This document shows, in pieces, positions 1 to 6,786 of a stretch of DNA of 9,887 bases; within the stretch, counting starts at the first letter, position 1; every line of letters begins with the position of its first letter. This stretch comes from Ruminococcaceae bacterium UBA1772 (GTDB lineage Bacteria > Bacillota > Clostridia > Oscillospirales > Acutalibacteraceae). The DNA is taken from contig DCGS01000010.1 of NCBI GenBank assembly GCA_002314645.1, forward strand, positions 32,365 to 42,251. The letters are read 5' to 3'. Made by a program: the position numbers and the translations under genes. The notes beneath the pieces were generated by a model, which saw only the letters and a program-made list of their open reading frames with translations, was not told the DNA's origin and did no database searches.

Positions 1-66
1 AGAAAAGACAAATGCGAGCTTCTTGAAATTGAAGCTACAGATTTTATTAACTTTATTTTAGTTTGA
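1..66 (+). CDS. aroB: 3-dehydroquinate synthase, C-terminal fragment (probable)
   Basis: Frame 1 is open from the window edge to a TGA at 64-66 and gives a 21-residue tail containing KCELLEIEATDFINFI. AroB proteins typically end with a GKCELxxI...xFI-like segment, so this resembles the extreme C-terminus of 3-dehydroquinate synthase (DAHP to 3-dehydroquinate, NAD-dependent, cytosolic). The position, 15 bases before aroA in an aro operon, fits the common clostridial order aroB-aroA-aroC. The call rests on a short tail plus context, so it is an inference. The start and all catalytic residues lie outside the window. Confidence 0.55.
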   Translation, partial: RKDKCELLEIEATDFINFILV

Positions 67-81
67 TTGGAAGTGTAAAAG

Positions 82-1302
82 ATGAATGTGACTTTAAAGC
101 CTTCAAAGCTTTCTGGCTCTGTTTCTGCAATAGGGTCTAAGTCAGATATTCACAGAATTCTCATCTGTGCTGCTCTTTCTGACTCAGATACTGACATTAT
201 TCTTAATGGAAGTATGACAACAGAAAGACTCTCTGAAGACATTAAAGCTACCATTTCATGTCTTTTAGCACTCGGTGCAAAAATAACAACTGATGGAAGC
301 ATTCATGTAACCCCTATTAAGGCTACGCCTTCCGCTTCTCTCGACTGCAGAGAAAGTGGATCCACACTTCGCTTTATGCTTCCAGTTGCTGCGGCAATTT
401 GTGCCTCCGCCTCCTTTACTGGAAGCGGACGTCTTCCAAGCCGCCCTATTTCAGATTTACTGGAAGCTATGAAAAGTGGTGGGGTATCTTTCTCTGCCCC
501 TGCTTTGCCATTTGAAACAAGTGGTAAGCTTCTGCCAGGCAAGTATTCACTTCCTGGAAACGTAAGTTCCCAGTATATTACTGGCCTTTTGCTTGCACTT
601 GCAGCACTAGATGGCGAATCTGAAATAATACTTACATCTACTTTGCAGTCAGCTGCGTACATAGACATTACACTTTCTTCAATGAAGAAATTTGGAGTTG
701 AAGTTTTAAAGACTTCAACAGGATATAAAATTCCTGCAAACTCTAAATACAAGTCACCTGGCACAGTTGTAGCAGACGGTGACTGGTCAAATGCAGCATT
801 TTTCTTAGCACTTGAAAACCTAGGACACAGTGTTTTGGTGGAAAACCTTACAAATGAATCGCCCCAGGGAGACAAGGCCATATGCGAAGAACTTAAGTCA
901 ATAAAGAACGGCAATGCGGTTATAAGCCTTAAAGAAATTCCAGATCTTCTTCCAATTATGGCGGTTGCAGCAAGCTTTGGACCAACAGTTACAGAGTTCG
1001 TTGACGGTGCAAGACTTAGAATTAAAGAAAGTGACAGACTAACATCTGTTTGTAATATGATTAACGACCTTGGCGGTAAGGCTGAGGAAAAAGAAGAAGG
1101 ACTTTTGGTTTACCCTGTTCCTTTAGTTGGTGGACAAGTAGACTCGGTAAATGACCACAGAATTGTAATGGCCGCAAGTATTGCCGCAAGTTCATGTAAA
1201 AATGAAGTTACAATCCTTGGTGCTGAAGCTGTAAACAAGTCCTACCCTACATTCTTTGATGACTATAAAATGCTTGGAGGTGTCGTAAATGCCACTATTT
1301 GA
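82..1302 (+). CDS. aroA: 3-phosphoshikimate 1-carboxyvinyltransferase (EPSP synthase)
   Basis: A 406-residue protein that transfers the enolpyruvyl group of PEP to shikimate-3-phosphate, the sixth step of the shikimate pathway, in the cytosol. Visible family motifs are GSKSDIHR (K20, S21, R25; substrate-binding Lys and Arg), RESGSTLR (residues 90-97; the loop that is GN[SA]GT in many homologues), the catalytic Asp in EIPDLLP (D288), RIKESDRL (313-320) and NDHR (357-360). Length is slightly below the usual 420-445. The ATG at 82 has GGAAG at 69-73, 8 bases upstream. The 3' end overlaps aroC by 14 bases, and the aroC Shine-Dalgarno lies inside aroA, suggesting translational coupling. The RES in place of GNS suggests a clostridial-type rather than the enterobacterial class I enzyme. 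The function is secure; glyphosate behaviour cannot be read from the sequence. Confidence 0.96.
   Translation: MNVTLKPSKLSGSVSAIGSKSDIHRILICAALSDSDTDIILNGSMTTERLSEDIKATISCLLALGAKITTDGSIHVTPIKATPSASLDCRESGSTLRFMLPVAAAICASASFTGSGRLPSRPISDLLEAMKSGGVSFSAPALPFETSGKLLPGKYSLPGNVSSQYITGLLLALAALDGESEIILTSTLQSAAYIDITLSSMKKFGVEVLKTSTGYKIPANSKYKSPGTVVADGDWSNAAFFLALENLGHSVLVENLTNESPQGDKAICEELKSIKNGNAVISLKEIPDLLPIMAVAASFGPTVTEFVDGARLRIKESDRLTSVCNMINDLGGKAEEKEEGLLVYPVPLVGGQVDSVNDHRIVMAASIAASSCKNEVTILGAEAVNKSYPTFFDDYKMLGGVVNATI
1276..1280 (+). promoter_or_regulatory. Shine-Dalgarno of aroC inside aroA
   Basis: GGAGG sits 8 bases before the ATG at 1289, inside the last codons of aroA. It fixes the aroC start and the 14-base overlap. 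Confidence 0.8.
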
Positions 1303-2389
1303 AAACTCATCTGAATACGGTGAAAACATAAAAATTAAAGTCTTTGGTAAATCTCACGGTGAAAATATTGGCGTTGAAATTGACGGCTTCCCAAAGGATG
1401 AAAAAATAGACCTTTCAGAGCTCGGCGCGTTTCTTGACAGACGTAAGCCAGGTAAAAATAAAATGTCCACTCCACGTGTTGAAGCTGACCTTCCAGATTT
1501 TGAGTCAGGACTGAATGACGGAGTTACAACAGGCGAAAAGGTTCGTGCTGTAATTTGGAATACGAACACACGCTCTGGCGACTATGACAACCTGAAAACT
1601 GTTCCAAGACCTGGACATGCTGACTTTACAGCACACGAGAAGTTTGACGGACAACTTGATATGAGAGGTGGCGGACACTTCTCTGGTAGACTCACAGCCC
1701 CTATCTGCATTGCAGGTGGCATGGCACTTCAGGTTTTAGATAGACAGGGTATAAGCATTGGTGCTCACGTTGAGGCCGTTGGTGACGTGCATGACGAACG
1801 TTTCCCACTCTACCCTACAAAAGAGCTTTTCGAGGACATTGCAAAAAAGGAAGTCCCTGTAATAGATGACGAAGCAGGCGCTAAAATGCGCACTCTTATT
1901 GAGAGTGTCGGCTCCCAGGGCGATTCAATCGGCGGCATAGTAGAATGCGTAATAACTGGTATGCCAGTAGGCGTTGGTGAGCCAATGTTCGGTGGAATTG
2001 AAAACAGACTTGCAGCAGCCCTCTTTGGAATTCCAGCAGTTAAAGGCGTTGAATTTGGAAACGGCTTTGAGTGTGCAACCTTAAGAGGTTCACAGAACAA
2101 TGACCCATTCGTAGTTAAAGATGGTAAGGTAGTTACAGAGACAAATAACCACGGCGGCTCCCTTGGTGGTATTTCAAGCGGTATGCCAATTGTATTCCGT
2201 GTTGCATTTAAACCAACACCTTCTATTTCACTTCCACAAAAAAGTGTAGAACTTGAAACTAAGACAGAAACTGTTCTTGAAATAAAAGGAAGACACGACC
2301 CTTGTATTGTAGTTCGTGCCGTTCCAGTAGTTGAAGCTGTAGCTGCAACTGTAATTCTTGATATGCTCGGAGGAAATAAAAATGGATAA
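1289..2389 (+). CDS. aroC: chorismate synthase
   Basis: A 366-residue protein that eliminates phosphate from EPSP to make chorismate. The family uses reduced FMN as an essential cofactor. Signature segments are present in order: FGKSHGENIGVEIDG (residues 19-33; catalytic His H23), RRKPGKNKMSTPRVEAD, the second conserved His in PRPGHAD (H110), MRGGGHFSGRLTAP, and the C-terminal RHDPCIVVRAVPVVEA. The length is normal for the family. The first few residues (MPLFEN) precede the usual SSEYGxNIK start, and the overlap with aroA explains them. The gene follows aroA with a 14-base overlap and overlaps pheA by 8 bases, so it is in the middle of the operon. No flavin reductase domain is fused, so it is the monofunctional bacterial type. 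Confidence 0.96.
   Translation: MPLFENSSEYGENIKIKVFGKSHGENIGVEIDGFPKDEKIDLSELGAFLDRRKPGKNKMSTPRVEADLPDFESGLNDGVTTGEKVRAVIWNTNTRSGDYDNLKTVPRPGHADFTAHEKFDGQLDMRGGGHFSGRLTAPICIAGGMALQVLDRQGISIGAHVEAVGDVHDERFPLYPTKELFEDIAKKEVPVIDDEAGAKMRTLIESVGSQGDSIGGIVECVITGMPVGVGEPMFGGIENRLAAALFGIPAVKGVEFGNGFECATLRGSQNNDPFVVKDGKVVTETNNHGGSLGGISSGMPIVFRVAFKPTPSISLPQKSVELETKTETVLEIKGRHDPCIVVRAVPVVEAVAATVILDMLGGNKNG
2369..2373 (+). promoter_or_regulatory. Shine-Dalgarno that decides the pheA start
   Basis: GGAGG lies inside the end of aroC, 8 bases before ATG 2382. It supports that ATG over the upstream in-frame TTG and implies coupling with aroC termination at 2389. Confidence 0.8.
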
Positions 2390-3533
2390 CGTCAGAGACA
2401 TAAAAGAAATCCGTGGTGAAATAGACACCACAGACAATGAAATACTTGATTTATTCTTAAAGAGAATGGAACTTGCAAGAGAGGTTGCAGAATACAAGAA
2501 TGCAAACGGCCTCCCTATTCTTAACAAGGCAAGAGAAAGAGAAATCCTTGCTGACGTTACAAAGAAGAGTGGCGACAAAAACCTCTATGCTCACAGATTC
2601 TTCTCTCTTATGATGGATCTTAGCAAGGCATATCAGGGCGAGTTCATTCCTCCTATGACTTCAACAGTTGAGACAATTAGAAACTCCCTTCTTCCTGCTG
2701 AAACAACATTCCCAAAGTATGGAACTGTTGCATGCCAGGGTGTTGAAGGTGCATATTCAGGTGAAGCTGCTGACCTTATATTCCCTTGTGGCGATGTAAT
2801 GTTCATGAAGAGCTTTGATGCCGTATTTGACGCTGTATCTGACGGTATTGTTTCATTTGGTATTGTTCCACTTGAGAACAGTTCTGGCGGATCTGTTCGT
2901 GCTGTATATGACCTTCTTCAAAAGCACGACGTTTCTATTGTTAGAAGTCAGAAGATTCTTGTACGCCACGAGCTTCTTATGAAGCCAGGTGCTGATCCAG
3001 ATAAAATTGAGGAAATCTACTCACATGAACAAGCAATTGTTCAGTGCAGCAAATTCTTAAAGCGTTTTGGAGACAAGGTAAAGATTATTCCTGCTCCAAA
3101 CACTGCAATGGCAGCTAAAATGGTTGCAGAATCAGAGAATCCAAATGTTGCCTCAATTTCATCGCACTCATGTGCTCAGCTCTACGGACTTAAAACAGTT
3201 AATGACAACATTGCAAACAGTGAAAACAACTACACAAGATTTGTTTGCATTACAAGAAAGCCTCAAATATTCCCAGGAGCTAACAAGATAAGTCTCATCC
3301 TTACTACACCTCATAAGCCAGGCGCTCTTTATGACATTCTTGCAAAGTTCTCTGCTCTTGGAATTAACCTTATAAAGCTTGAAAGCCGACCAATTCCTGG
3401 ACACGACTTTGAATTCATTTTCTTCCTTGACATTGAGGCCTCAGTAAACGAGCCAGGTGTCCTTTCAATGATTTCAGAGCTTGAACAAACATGTGGAACC
3501 TTCAAGTTCCTCGGCAACTACTTTGAAACCTAA
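2382..3533 (+). CDS. pheA: bifunctional chorismate mutase / prephenate dehydratase (P-protein)
   Basis: A 383-residue enzyme converting chorismate to prephenate and then to phenylpyruvate, the committed branch to phenylalanine. The N-terminal AroQ-type mutase (about 1-90) keeps R11, R28, K39, R51, E52 and a Gln at 85 (YQGEF), matching E. coli numbering almost residue for residue; position 48 is Asn instead of the usual Asp. The dehydratase domain (about 113-290) shows CQGVEGAYSGEAA, VPLENSSGG (162-170) and the catalytic TRF (285-287). An ACT domain (about 300-375) has GAL (314-316) and ESRP (334-337), the motifs that bind phenylalanine, so feedback inhibition by Phe is expected. I chose the ATG at 2382 because GGAGG (2369-2373) is 8 bases upstream. 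An in-frame TTG at 2358 would place the ribosome binding site inside the gene. Confidence 0.95.
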   Translation: MDNVRDIKEIRGEIDTTDNEILDLFLKRMELAREVAEYKNANGLPILNKAREREILADVTKKSGDKNLYAHRFFSLMMDLSKAYQGEFIPPMTSTVETIRNSLLPAETTFPKYGTVACQGVEGAYSGEAADLIFPCGDVMFMKSFDAVFDAVSDGIVSFGIVPLENSSGGSVRAVYDLLQKHDVSIVRSQKILVRHELLMKPGADPDKIEEIYSHEQAIVQCSKFLKRFGDKVKIIPAPNTAMAAKMVAESENPNVASISSHSCAQLYGLKTVNDNIANSENNYTRFVCITRKPQIFPGANKISLILTTPHKPGALYDILAKFSALGINLIKLESRPIPGHDFEFIFFLDIEASVNEPGVLSMISELEQTCGTFKFLGNYFET

Positions 3534-3556
3534 ATTCTTTCCTAGGAGATAATATA

Positions 3557-4816
3557 ATGACTACAAGTTTTGAACCAGGTGAAAAAATTTACGGACTTTT
3601 AGGACATAAACTTTCACACAGCTATTCACCACAAATTCATGAGAAACTAGGTTTGCATGGCAAAAAGCACTACAAGTATGGTCTTTTTGAATGTGAGCCA
3701 GAGGATATTGCTGCCCTTTTAAAGACAGAAAATCTCTGCGGTCTCAATGTTACTATTCCATACAAGCAAACTGTTCTTGCCTTTTGCGATGATATTTCTC
3801 CAGAAGTATTAAGAATTGGTGCTACAAACACACTTGTTGTACGTGACGGAAAAATTTCTGCATATAATACTGACTATACTGGTTTCAAGTATATGGTTTA
3901 TGCTTCAGGAATTAACGTTCGTGACAAGAAGATTTTAGTTCTTGGCAGCGGCGGTGCGTCTAAAGCTGTTGTTTGTGCTCTTGAGGACCTTGGTGCTCGT
4001 GAAATAGTCATTATATCTAGAAATGGAGCAAACGGTTATGACAACCTTCATCTCCATCAAAACGCAGACATAATTGTTAATGCAACACCTGTTGGAATGT
4101 ATCCAAACAATCTTGAAAGACCTCTTGATATTCGTGCATTCCCTCACCTTTCAGGTGTGCTTGATTTAATCTATAATCCAGATTTAACTGGAATACTCTT
4201 AGATGCAGAAACTCTTGGCATTCCTCACCTTGGTGGCCTTCATATGCTTGTAGCACAAGCAAAGGCCGCATATGAACTTTTCACAGATGATACACTCCCT
4301 GACTCAGTTACAAACACTGTTGTAAATGAGTTAAAGCGTGAGTCTTTAAACATTGTTCTCATTGGTATGCCTGGATGCGGAAAGAGTACTATTGCCAAGA
4401 AAATTTCAGAGCTCTCTGGAAGAGAAATAATAGATACAGACGAAGAGATCGTTAAGAAAACTCGTATGACTATTCCTGAAATTTTCAGAAAACAGGGTGA
4501 ACTTCCTTTCCGCACTTACGAGCATGAGGCAATTCTTGAAGCTGGTAAGTCAACTGGAAAAATACTCGCTCTTGGTGGTGGCGCAATTTTAAATCCAGAT
4601 AACTACCCTAGCCTTCACCAAAATGGACGCATTTTCTTCATACACAGAGAAACAGAGCTTTTAGCAACAGATGGACGTCCTCTTTCAAAGAGTCCTGAAA
4701 CTCTCAAAGAAATGCAAAAGATAAGACTTCCTCTTTACCAGGAATTCTGCGACATTGAAATTGAAAACGACGGAACAATTGAAGATGCAGCAAGGGAAAT
4801 CCTTGGCAAACTTTAA
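3557..4816 (+). CDS. aroE-aroK: fused shikimate dehydrogenase - shikimate kinase
   Basis: A 419-residue two-domain protein catalysing consecutive pathway steps: 3-dehydroshikimate to shikimate (NADPH), then shikimate to shikimate-3-phosphate (ATP). The AroE part (about 1-255) has the shikimate-binding SxS (S20, S22), NVTIPYK with catalytic K70, NTD with D106, the Rossmann loop GSGGA (130-134), NATPVGM (175-181) and GGLHMLVAQA with Q234. The AroK part (about 265-419) has the Walker A GMPGCGKST (270-278), shikimate-binding DTDEE (D293, D295), PFRTYE (R319), GGGA (340-343), the lid Arg R374 and R390 near the end. Both active sites look complete. The NADP-binding stretch after the second beta strand is short (SRNG instead of the NRT-type motif). 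ATG 3557 has AGGAG at 3544-3548, 8 bases upstream, and lies 23 bases after pheA. I see no stop or ribosome binding site between the domains, so this is a real fusion in this sequence. Confidence 0.95.
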   Translation: MTTSFEPGEKIYGLLGHKLSHSYSPQIHEKLGLHGKKHYKYGLFECEPEDIAALLKTENLCGLNVTIPYKQTVLAFCDDISPEVLRIGATNTLVVRDGKISAYNTDYTGFKYMVYASGINVRDKKILVLGSGGASKAVVCALEDLGAREIVIISRNGANGYDNLHLHQNADIIVNATPVGMYPNNLERPLDIRAFPHLSGVLDLIYNPDLTGILLDAETLGIPHLGGLHMLVAQAKAAYELFTDDTLPDSVTNTVVNELKRESLNIVLIGMPGCGKSTIAKKISELSGREIIDTDEEIVKKTRMTIPEIFRKQGELPFRTYEHEAILEAGKSTGKILALGGGAILNPDNYPSLHQNGRIFFIHRETELLATDGRPLSKSPETLKEMQKIRLPLYQEFCDIEIENDGTIEDAAREILGKL

Positions 4817-4839
4817 TAGTTTTGTAATTTTACTTTGTA

Positions 4840-4868
4840 TTGTAATTAATAAACACTTGTGATAAAAT
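4840..4868 (+). promoter_or_regulatory. sigma-A-type promoter for pssA-psd
   Basis: TTGTAA (4840-4845), a 17-base spacer, then TAAAAT (4863-4868): 4/6 and 5/6 matches to the -35 and -10 consensus. It predicts a transcript start near 4875 and a leader of about 24 bases before the pssA start. No GC-rich terminator separates it from aroE-aroK, so read-through from the aro operon is also possible. Confidence 0.6.
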
Positions 4869-4885
4869 AAATCGACAAAAATTTT

Positions 4886-4891
4886 GGGGGA
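4886..4891 (+). promoter_or_regulatory. Shine-Dalgarno that decides the TTG start of pssA
   Basis: GGGGGA, 7 bases before TTG 4899. In-frame TTGs at 4884 and 4893 overlap or abut this site, so they are poor start candidates. Confidence 0.65.
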
Positions 4892-4898
4892 ATTGATT

Positions 4899-5525
4899 TT
4901 GATCGGTTTTTATAACTATTCAGTTATACTTACATATATGAGTCTTGTTTCAGCAGTAGTTGGTGTTACCTTTGCTGTTACAGGAAATATTATGGGAGCA
5001 CTTATTTGTCTCCTTATTTCTGGCTTCTGTGACCTTTTTGATGGACGAGTTGCAAGAGCCATGAAAAACAGAACTGAAGACATGAAGAGTTTTGGTATTC
5101 AAATTGACTCTCTTTGTGACCTTGTTGCATTCACTGTACTCCCTGCAACAATTGGTTTCTGCATTGGTGGAAGTAAAATTCTTGCAACATTTGCAGCATG
5201 CTTCATAGTTCTTTGTGGTGTTATTCGTCTTGCATTCTTCAATGTTCTTGAAATTAACAGAATGCATGAGAATTCAGGCGACCCAACAATTTATCACGGT
5301 CTCCCTGTAACTCCAACCGCACTTTTTGTTCCAGCTTTCTTCTGCTTTAAGCCACTTCTTGGAGAGCATTTTGCAACAAGTTTCCAAATTTTTCTTATCA
5401 TTCTTGCAATTCTCTTCATTACAAACTTTAGCTTTAAGAAGCCAAACAAGAAGGTATTCATCTATTCACAGGTAGCAATTGGTGTTGTACTTGCAGTAGC
5501 AATTGTTCTTATTTACGTACTTTAA
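4899..5525 (+). CDS. pssA: CDP-diacylglycerol-serine O-phosphatidyltransferase
   Basis: A 208-residue integral membrane enzyme that joins serine to CDP-diacylglycerol, giving phosphatidylserine and CMP. The CDP-alcohol phosphatidyltransferase motif is visible: D45, D48-G49, A52-R53, G66, D70, D74, coordinating metal and the CDP group. The gap between AR and G is 12 residues, whereas the textbook motif has 8. About six hydrophobic segments follow, for example GALICLLISGF before the motif and VAIGVVLAVAIVLIYVL at the C-terminus. The start is probably TTG 4899 (MIGFYNYSVILTYMSL), 7 bases after GGGGGA; ATG 4938 would cut off the first 13 residues, including the conserved-looking N-terminal region. 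Its neighbour psd uses its product directly, which supports PssA over PgsA, the phosphatidylglycerophosphate synthase of the same family. Confidence 0.9.
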   Translation: MIGFYNYSVILTYMSLVSAVVGVTFAVTGNIMGALICLLISGFCDLFDGRVARAMKNRTEDMKSFGIQIDSLCDLVAFTVLPATIGFCIGGSKILATFAACFIVLCGVIRLAFFNVLEINRMHENSGDPTIYHGLPVTPTALFVPAFFCFKPLLGEHFATSFQIFLIILAILFITNFSFKKPNKKVFIYSQVAIGVVLAVAIVLIYVL

Positions 5526-5540
5526 GTTTGGAGAGTCCAA

Positions 5541-6416
5541 ATGAACCCTATAAAGAAATTACTCAAAGCACGAAAAAAGAAAAAGAATCTTCAAAAGTCT
5601 AACAGATTTCTTAGAAAACTTTATGAAACTAAAGTGGGAAGGTTACTCCTAAAGGCGTTAACCATTCCCGCTTTTTCGACTTTTGTTGGAAACATTATGG
5701 ATTCTAAATATTCAAAGCCAATAATAGTTCCATTTATGAAGCTTAATGGCATTGATCTTGACGAATATGAAGACAGAGTGTTTGATTGCTTCAATGACTT
5801 CTTCACCCGTCAAATCAAGGCTGAAAACAGAATAATAGACTACACTCCTGAGCATCTCATCTCCCCTTGCGACGGAAGAATTTCAGTCTATCCAATAAAT
5901 GAAGAAACAATCTTCCCTATTAAAGGTTCACAGTATACAATGTTCAGCATTCTCAGAAACCGTGAACTTGCAGAGGAATATAAAGGTGGCACATGTGTTG
6001 TTGTTCGTCTCAGCGTAGACAACTACCACAGATATTGTTATATAGACAATGGAACAAAGACAGACAACATCTTTGTACCTGGCGTACTTCACACAGTAAA
6101 TCCACTTGCCTTTGAACATGTTGAAGTATTCAAAGAGAACTGCAGAGAATATACTATTCTCCACACTGAAAATTTTGGCGATGTAATCCATATGGAAGTC
6201 GGTGCACTTCTTGTAGGACAAATAAGTAACTACCATGGAGCTTGCGCAATAGAGCGTGGCGCTGAAAAAGGACGCTTTGAGTATGGTGGTTCAACTATAG
6301 TACTCTTCTTCAAAAAAGGCACAATTGAACTCCATGATAGACTGTGGACAAACACTGCCATAGACATTGAAACCCCTATAAAGATGGGGGAAATGATAGG
6401 TTATAAAGCCAAATAA
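5541..6416 (+). CDS. psd: phosphatidylserine decarboxylase proenzyme
   Basis: A 291-residue pyruvoyl enzyme that decarboxylates phosphatidylserine to phosphatidylethanolamine at the membrane. The self-cleavage motif is GGST at 249-252, instead of LGST of the E. coli enzyme. Cleavage between G250 and S251 would leave a 41-residue alpha chain bearing the pyruvoyl group. The rest of the expected Asp-His-Ser triad is visible as D111 in SPCDG and H163 in NYHRY. REYTILHTENFGDVIHMEVG is typical of the family. The N-terminus is very basic (KKLLKARKKKKN), consistent with association with acidic phospholipid. ATG 5541 follows GGAGAG (5530-5535) and lies 15 bases after pssA, so the two form one operon. 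Length fits the longer clostridial Psd group. Confidence 0.94.
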   Translation: MNPIKKLLKARKKKKNLQKSNRFLRKLYETKVGRLLLKALTIPAFSTFVGNIMDSKYSKPIIVPFMKLNGIDLDEYEDRVFDCFNDFFTRQIKAENRIIDYTPEHLISPCDGRISVYPINEETIFPIKGSQYTMFSILRNRELAEEYKGGTCVVVRLSVDNYHRYCYIDNGTKTDNIFVPGVLHTVNPLAFEHVEVFKENCREYTILHTENFGDVIHMEVGALLVGQISNYHGACAIERGAEKGRFEYGGSTIVLFFKKGTIELHDRLWTNTAIDIETPIKMGEMIGYKAK

Positions 6417-6444
6417 TTTTTGTGAAAAAAATATCAAATAAATT

Positions 6445-6480
6445 TGCAAATAATTATCATTTTCTATTGAAAATGAAAAT
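6445..6480. promoter_or_regulatory. operator-like inverted repeat, Fur-like
   Basis: A perfect 8-bp dyad TCATTTTC-tatt-GAAAATGA (6457-6476) extends imperfectly with ATT/AAT to 6453-6480 and covers the -35 of the ferredoxin promoter. Overlapping its left arm, TGCAAATAATTATCA (6445-6459) matches 12 of 14 positions of the Fur 7-1-7 consensus TGATAATnATTATCA; the PerR consensus fits less well (10/14). It is AT-rich with no following T-run, so it is not a terminator. The regulator's identity is an inference. Confidence 0.4.
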
Positions 6481-6495
6481 ATAGTGTATTAAAAT
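6467..6495 (+). promoter_or_regulatory. promoter of the ferredoxin gene
   Basis: TTGAAA (6467-6472), a 17-base spacer, then TAAAAT (6490-6495): a strong sigma-A-type promoter using the same -10 hexamer as pssA. The predicted start is near 6502, about 26 bases before the ATG. The inverted repeat at 6453-6480 covers its -35. Confidence 0.7.
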
Positions 6496-6527
6496 AAATT
6501 TACCTAATTTATAAGGAGGACACTAGA

Positions 6528-6695
6528 ATGGCTTACAAAATTACTGACGCTTGCGTAGCTTGTGGTTCATGTAAAGACGGTTGTCCAGTAGAAGCTATCC
6601 ATGAGGGTGACATCTACTCAATCGACGCTGATGCTTGCATCGACTGTGGTGCTTGCTGCGACACATGCCCAACAGAAGCTATTGTTGCTGGCTAA
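6528..6695 (+). CDS. 2[4Fe-4S] ferredoxin, clostridial type
   Basis: A 55-residue cytosolic electron carrier. It carries two cluster motifs: CVACGSCKDGCP (C9, C12, C15, C19) and CIDCGACCDTCP (C37, C40, C43, C47), each followed by Pro, with an extra Cys at 44. Length, the MAYKI start and the IDADxCIDCG segment closely match the classical clostridial ferredoxin that carries electrons for pyruvate:ferredoxin oxidoreductase and hydrogenase. The redox partner here cannot be told from the window. ATG 6528 is preceded by an ideal AAGGAGGA (6513-6520) at 7 bases. With its own promoter and a strong terminator, it looks like a highly expressed single-gene unit. Confidence 0.95.
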   Translation: MAYKITDACVACGSCKDGCPVEAIHEGDIYSIDADACIDCGACCDTCPTEAIVAG

Positions 6696-6712
6696 TTATT
6701 TTAAATAATTAC

Positions 6713-6753
6713 ATAACGAAAAAGACTTGCACTCTGCAAGTCTTTTTTGTTAT
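6713..6753 (+). terminator. rho-independent terminator after ferredoxin
   Basis: A 19-bp stem (6713-6731 with 6735-6753, one G-T pair) has a 3-base loop, CTC. The core is GACTTGCA/TGCAAGTC with an A-tract upstream and T-tract 6743-6748. It ends only 33 bases before the trmN6 start. Confidence 0.92.
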
Positions 6754-6786
6754 CCTTTTTCTAGTACTTTTAAAGGTGGTGACATT

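Noticed and set aside
303..914. 203-codon open frame on the - strand inside aroA
   Set aside because: aroA is unambiguous on the + strand. The opposing frame shows no motif and no operon context.
2358..2381. Upstream TTG start for pheA
   Set aside because: The GGAGG at 2369-2373 would fall inside the gene. ATG 2382 has ideal spacing, and its residue numbers match E. coli PheA.
4817..4839. Terminator after aroE-aroK
   Set aside because: I found only a 4-bp AT-rich hairpin (GTAA-TT-TTAC) and no GC-rich stem. No terminator can be supported here.
6453..6480. Inverted repeat as a terminator of psd
   Set aside because: It is almost entirely A/T with no T-run after it, and it overlaps a good promoter. 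An operator is more likely.
6727..6786. N-terminal extension of trmN6 from TTG 6727
   Set aside because: It would be encoded by the right half of the ferredoxin terminator. GTG 6787 with AAAGGTGG fits the family N-terminus.
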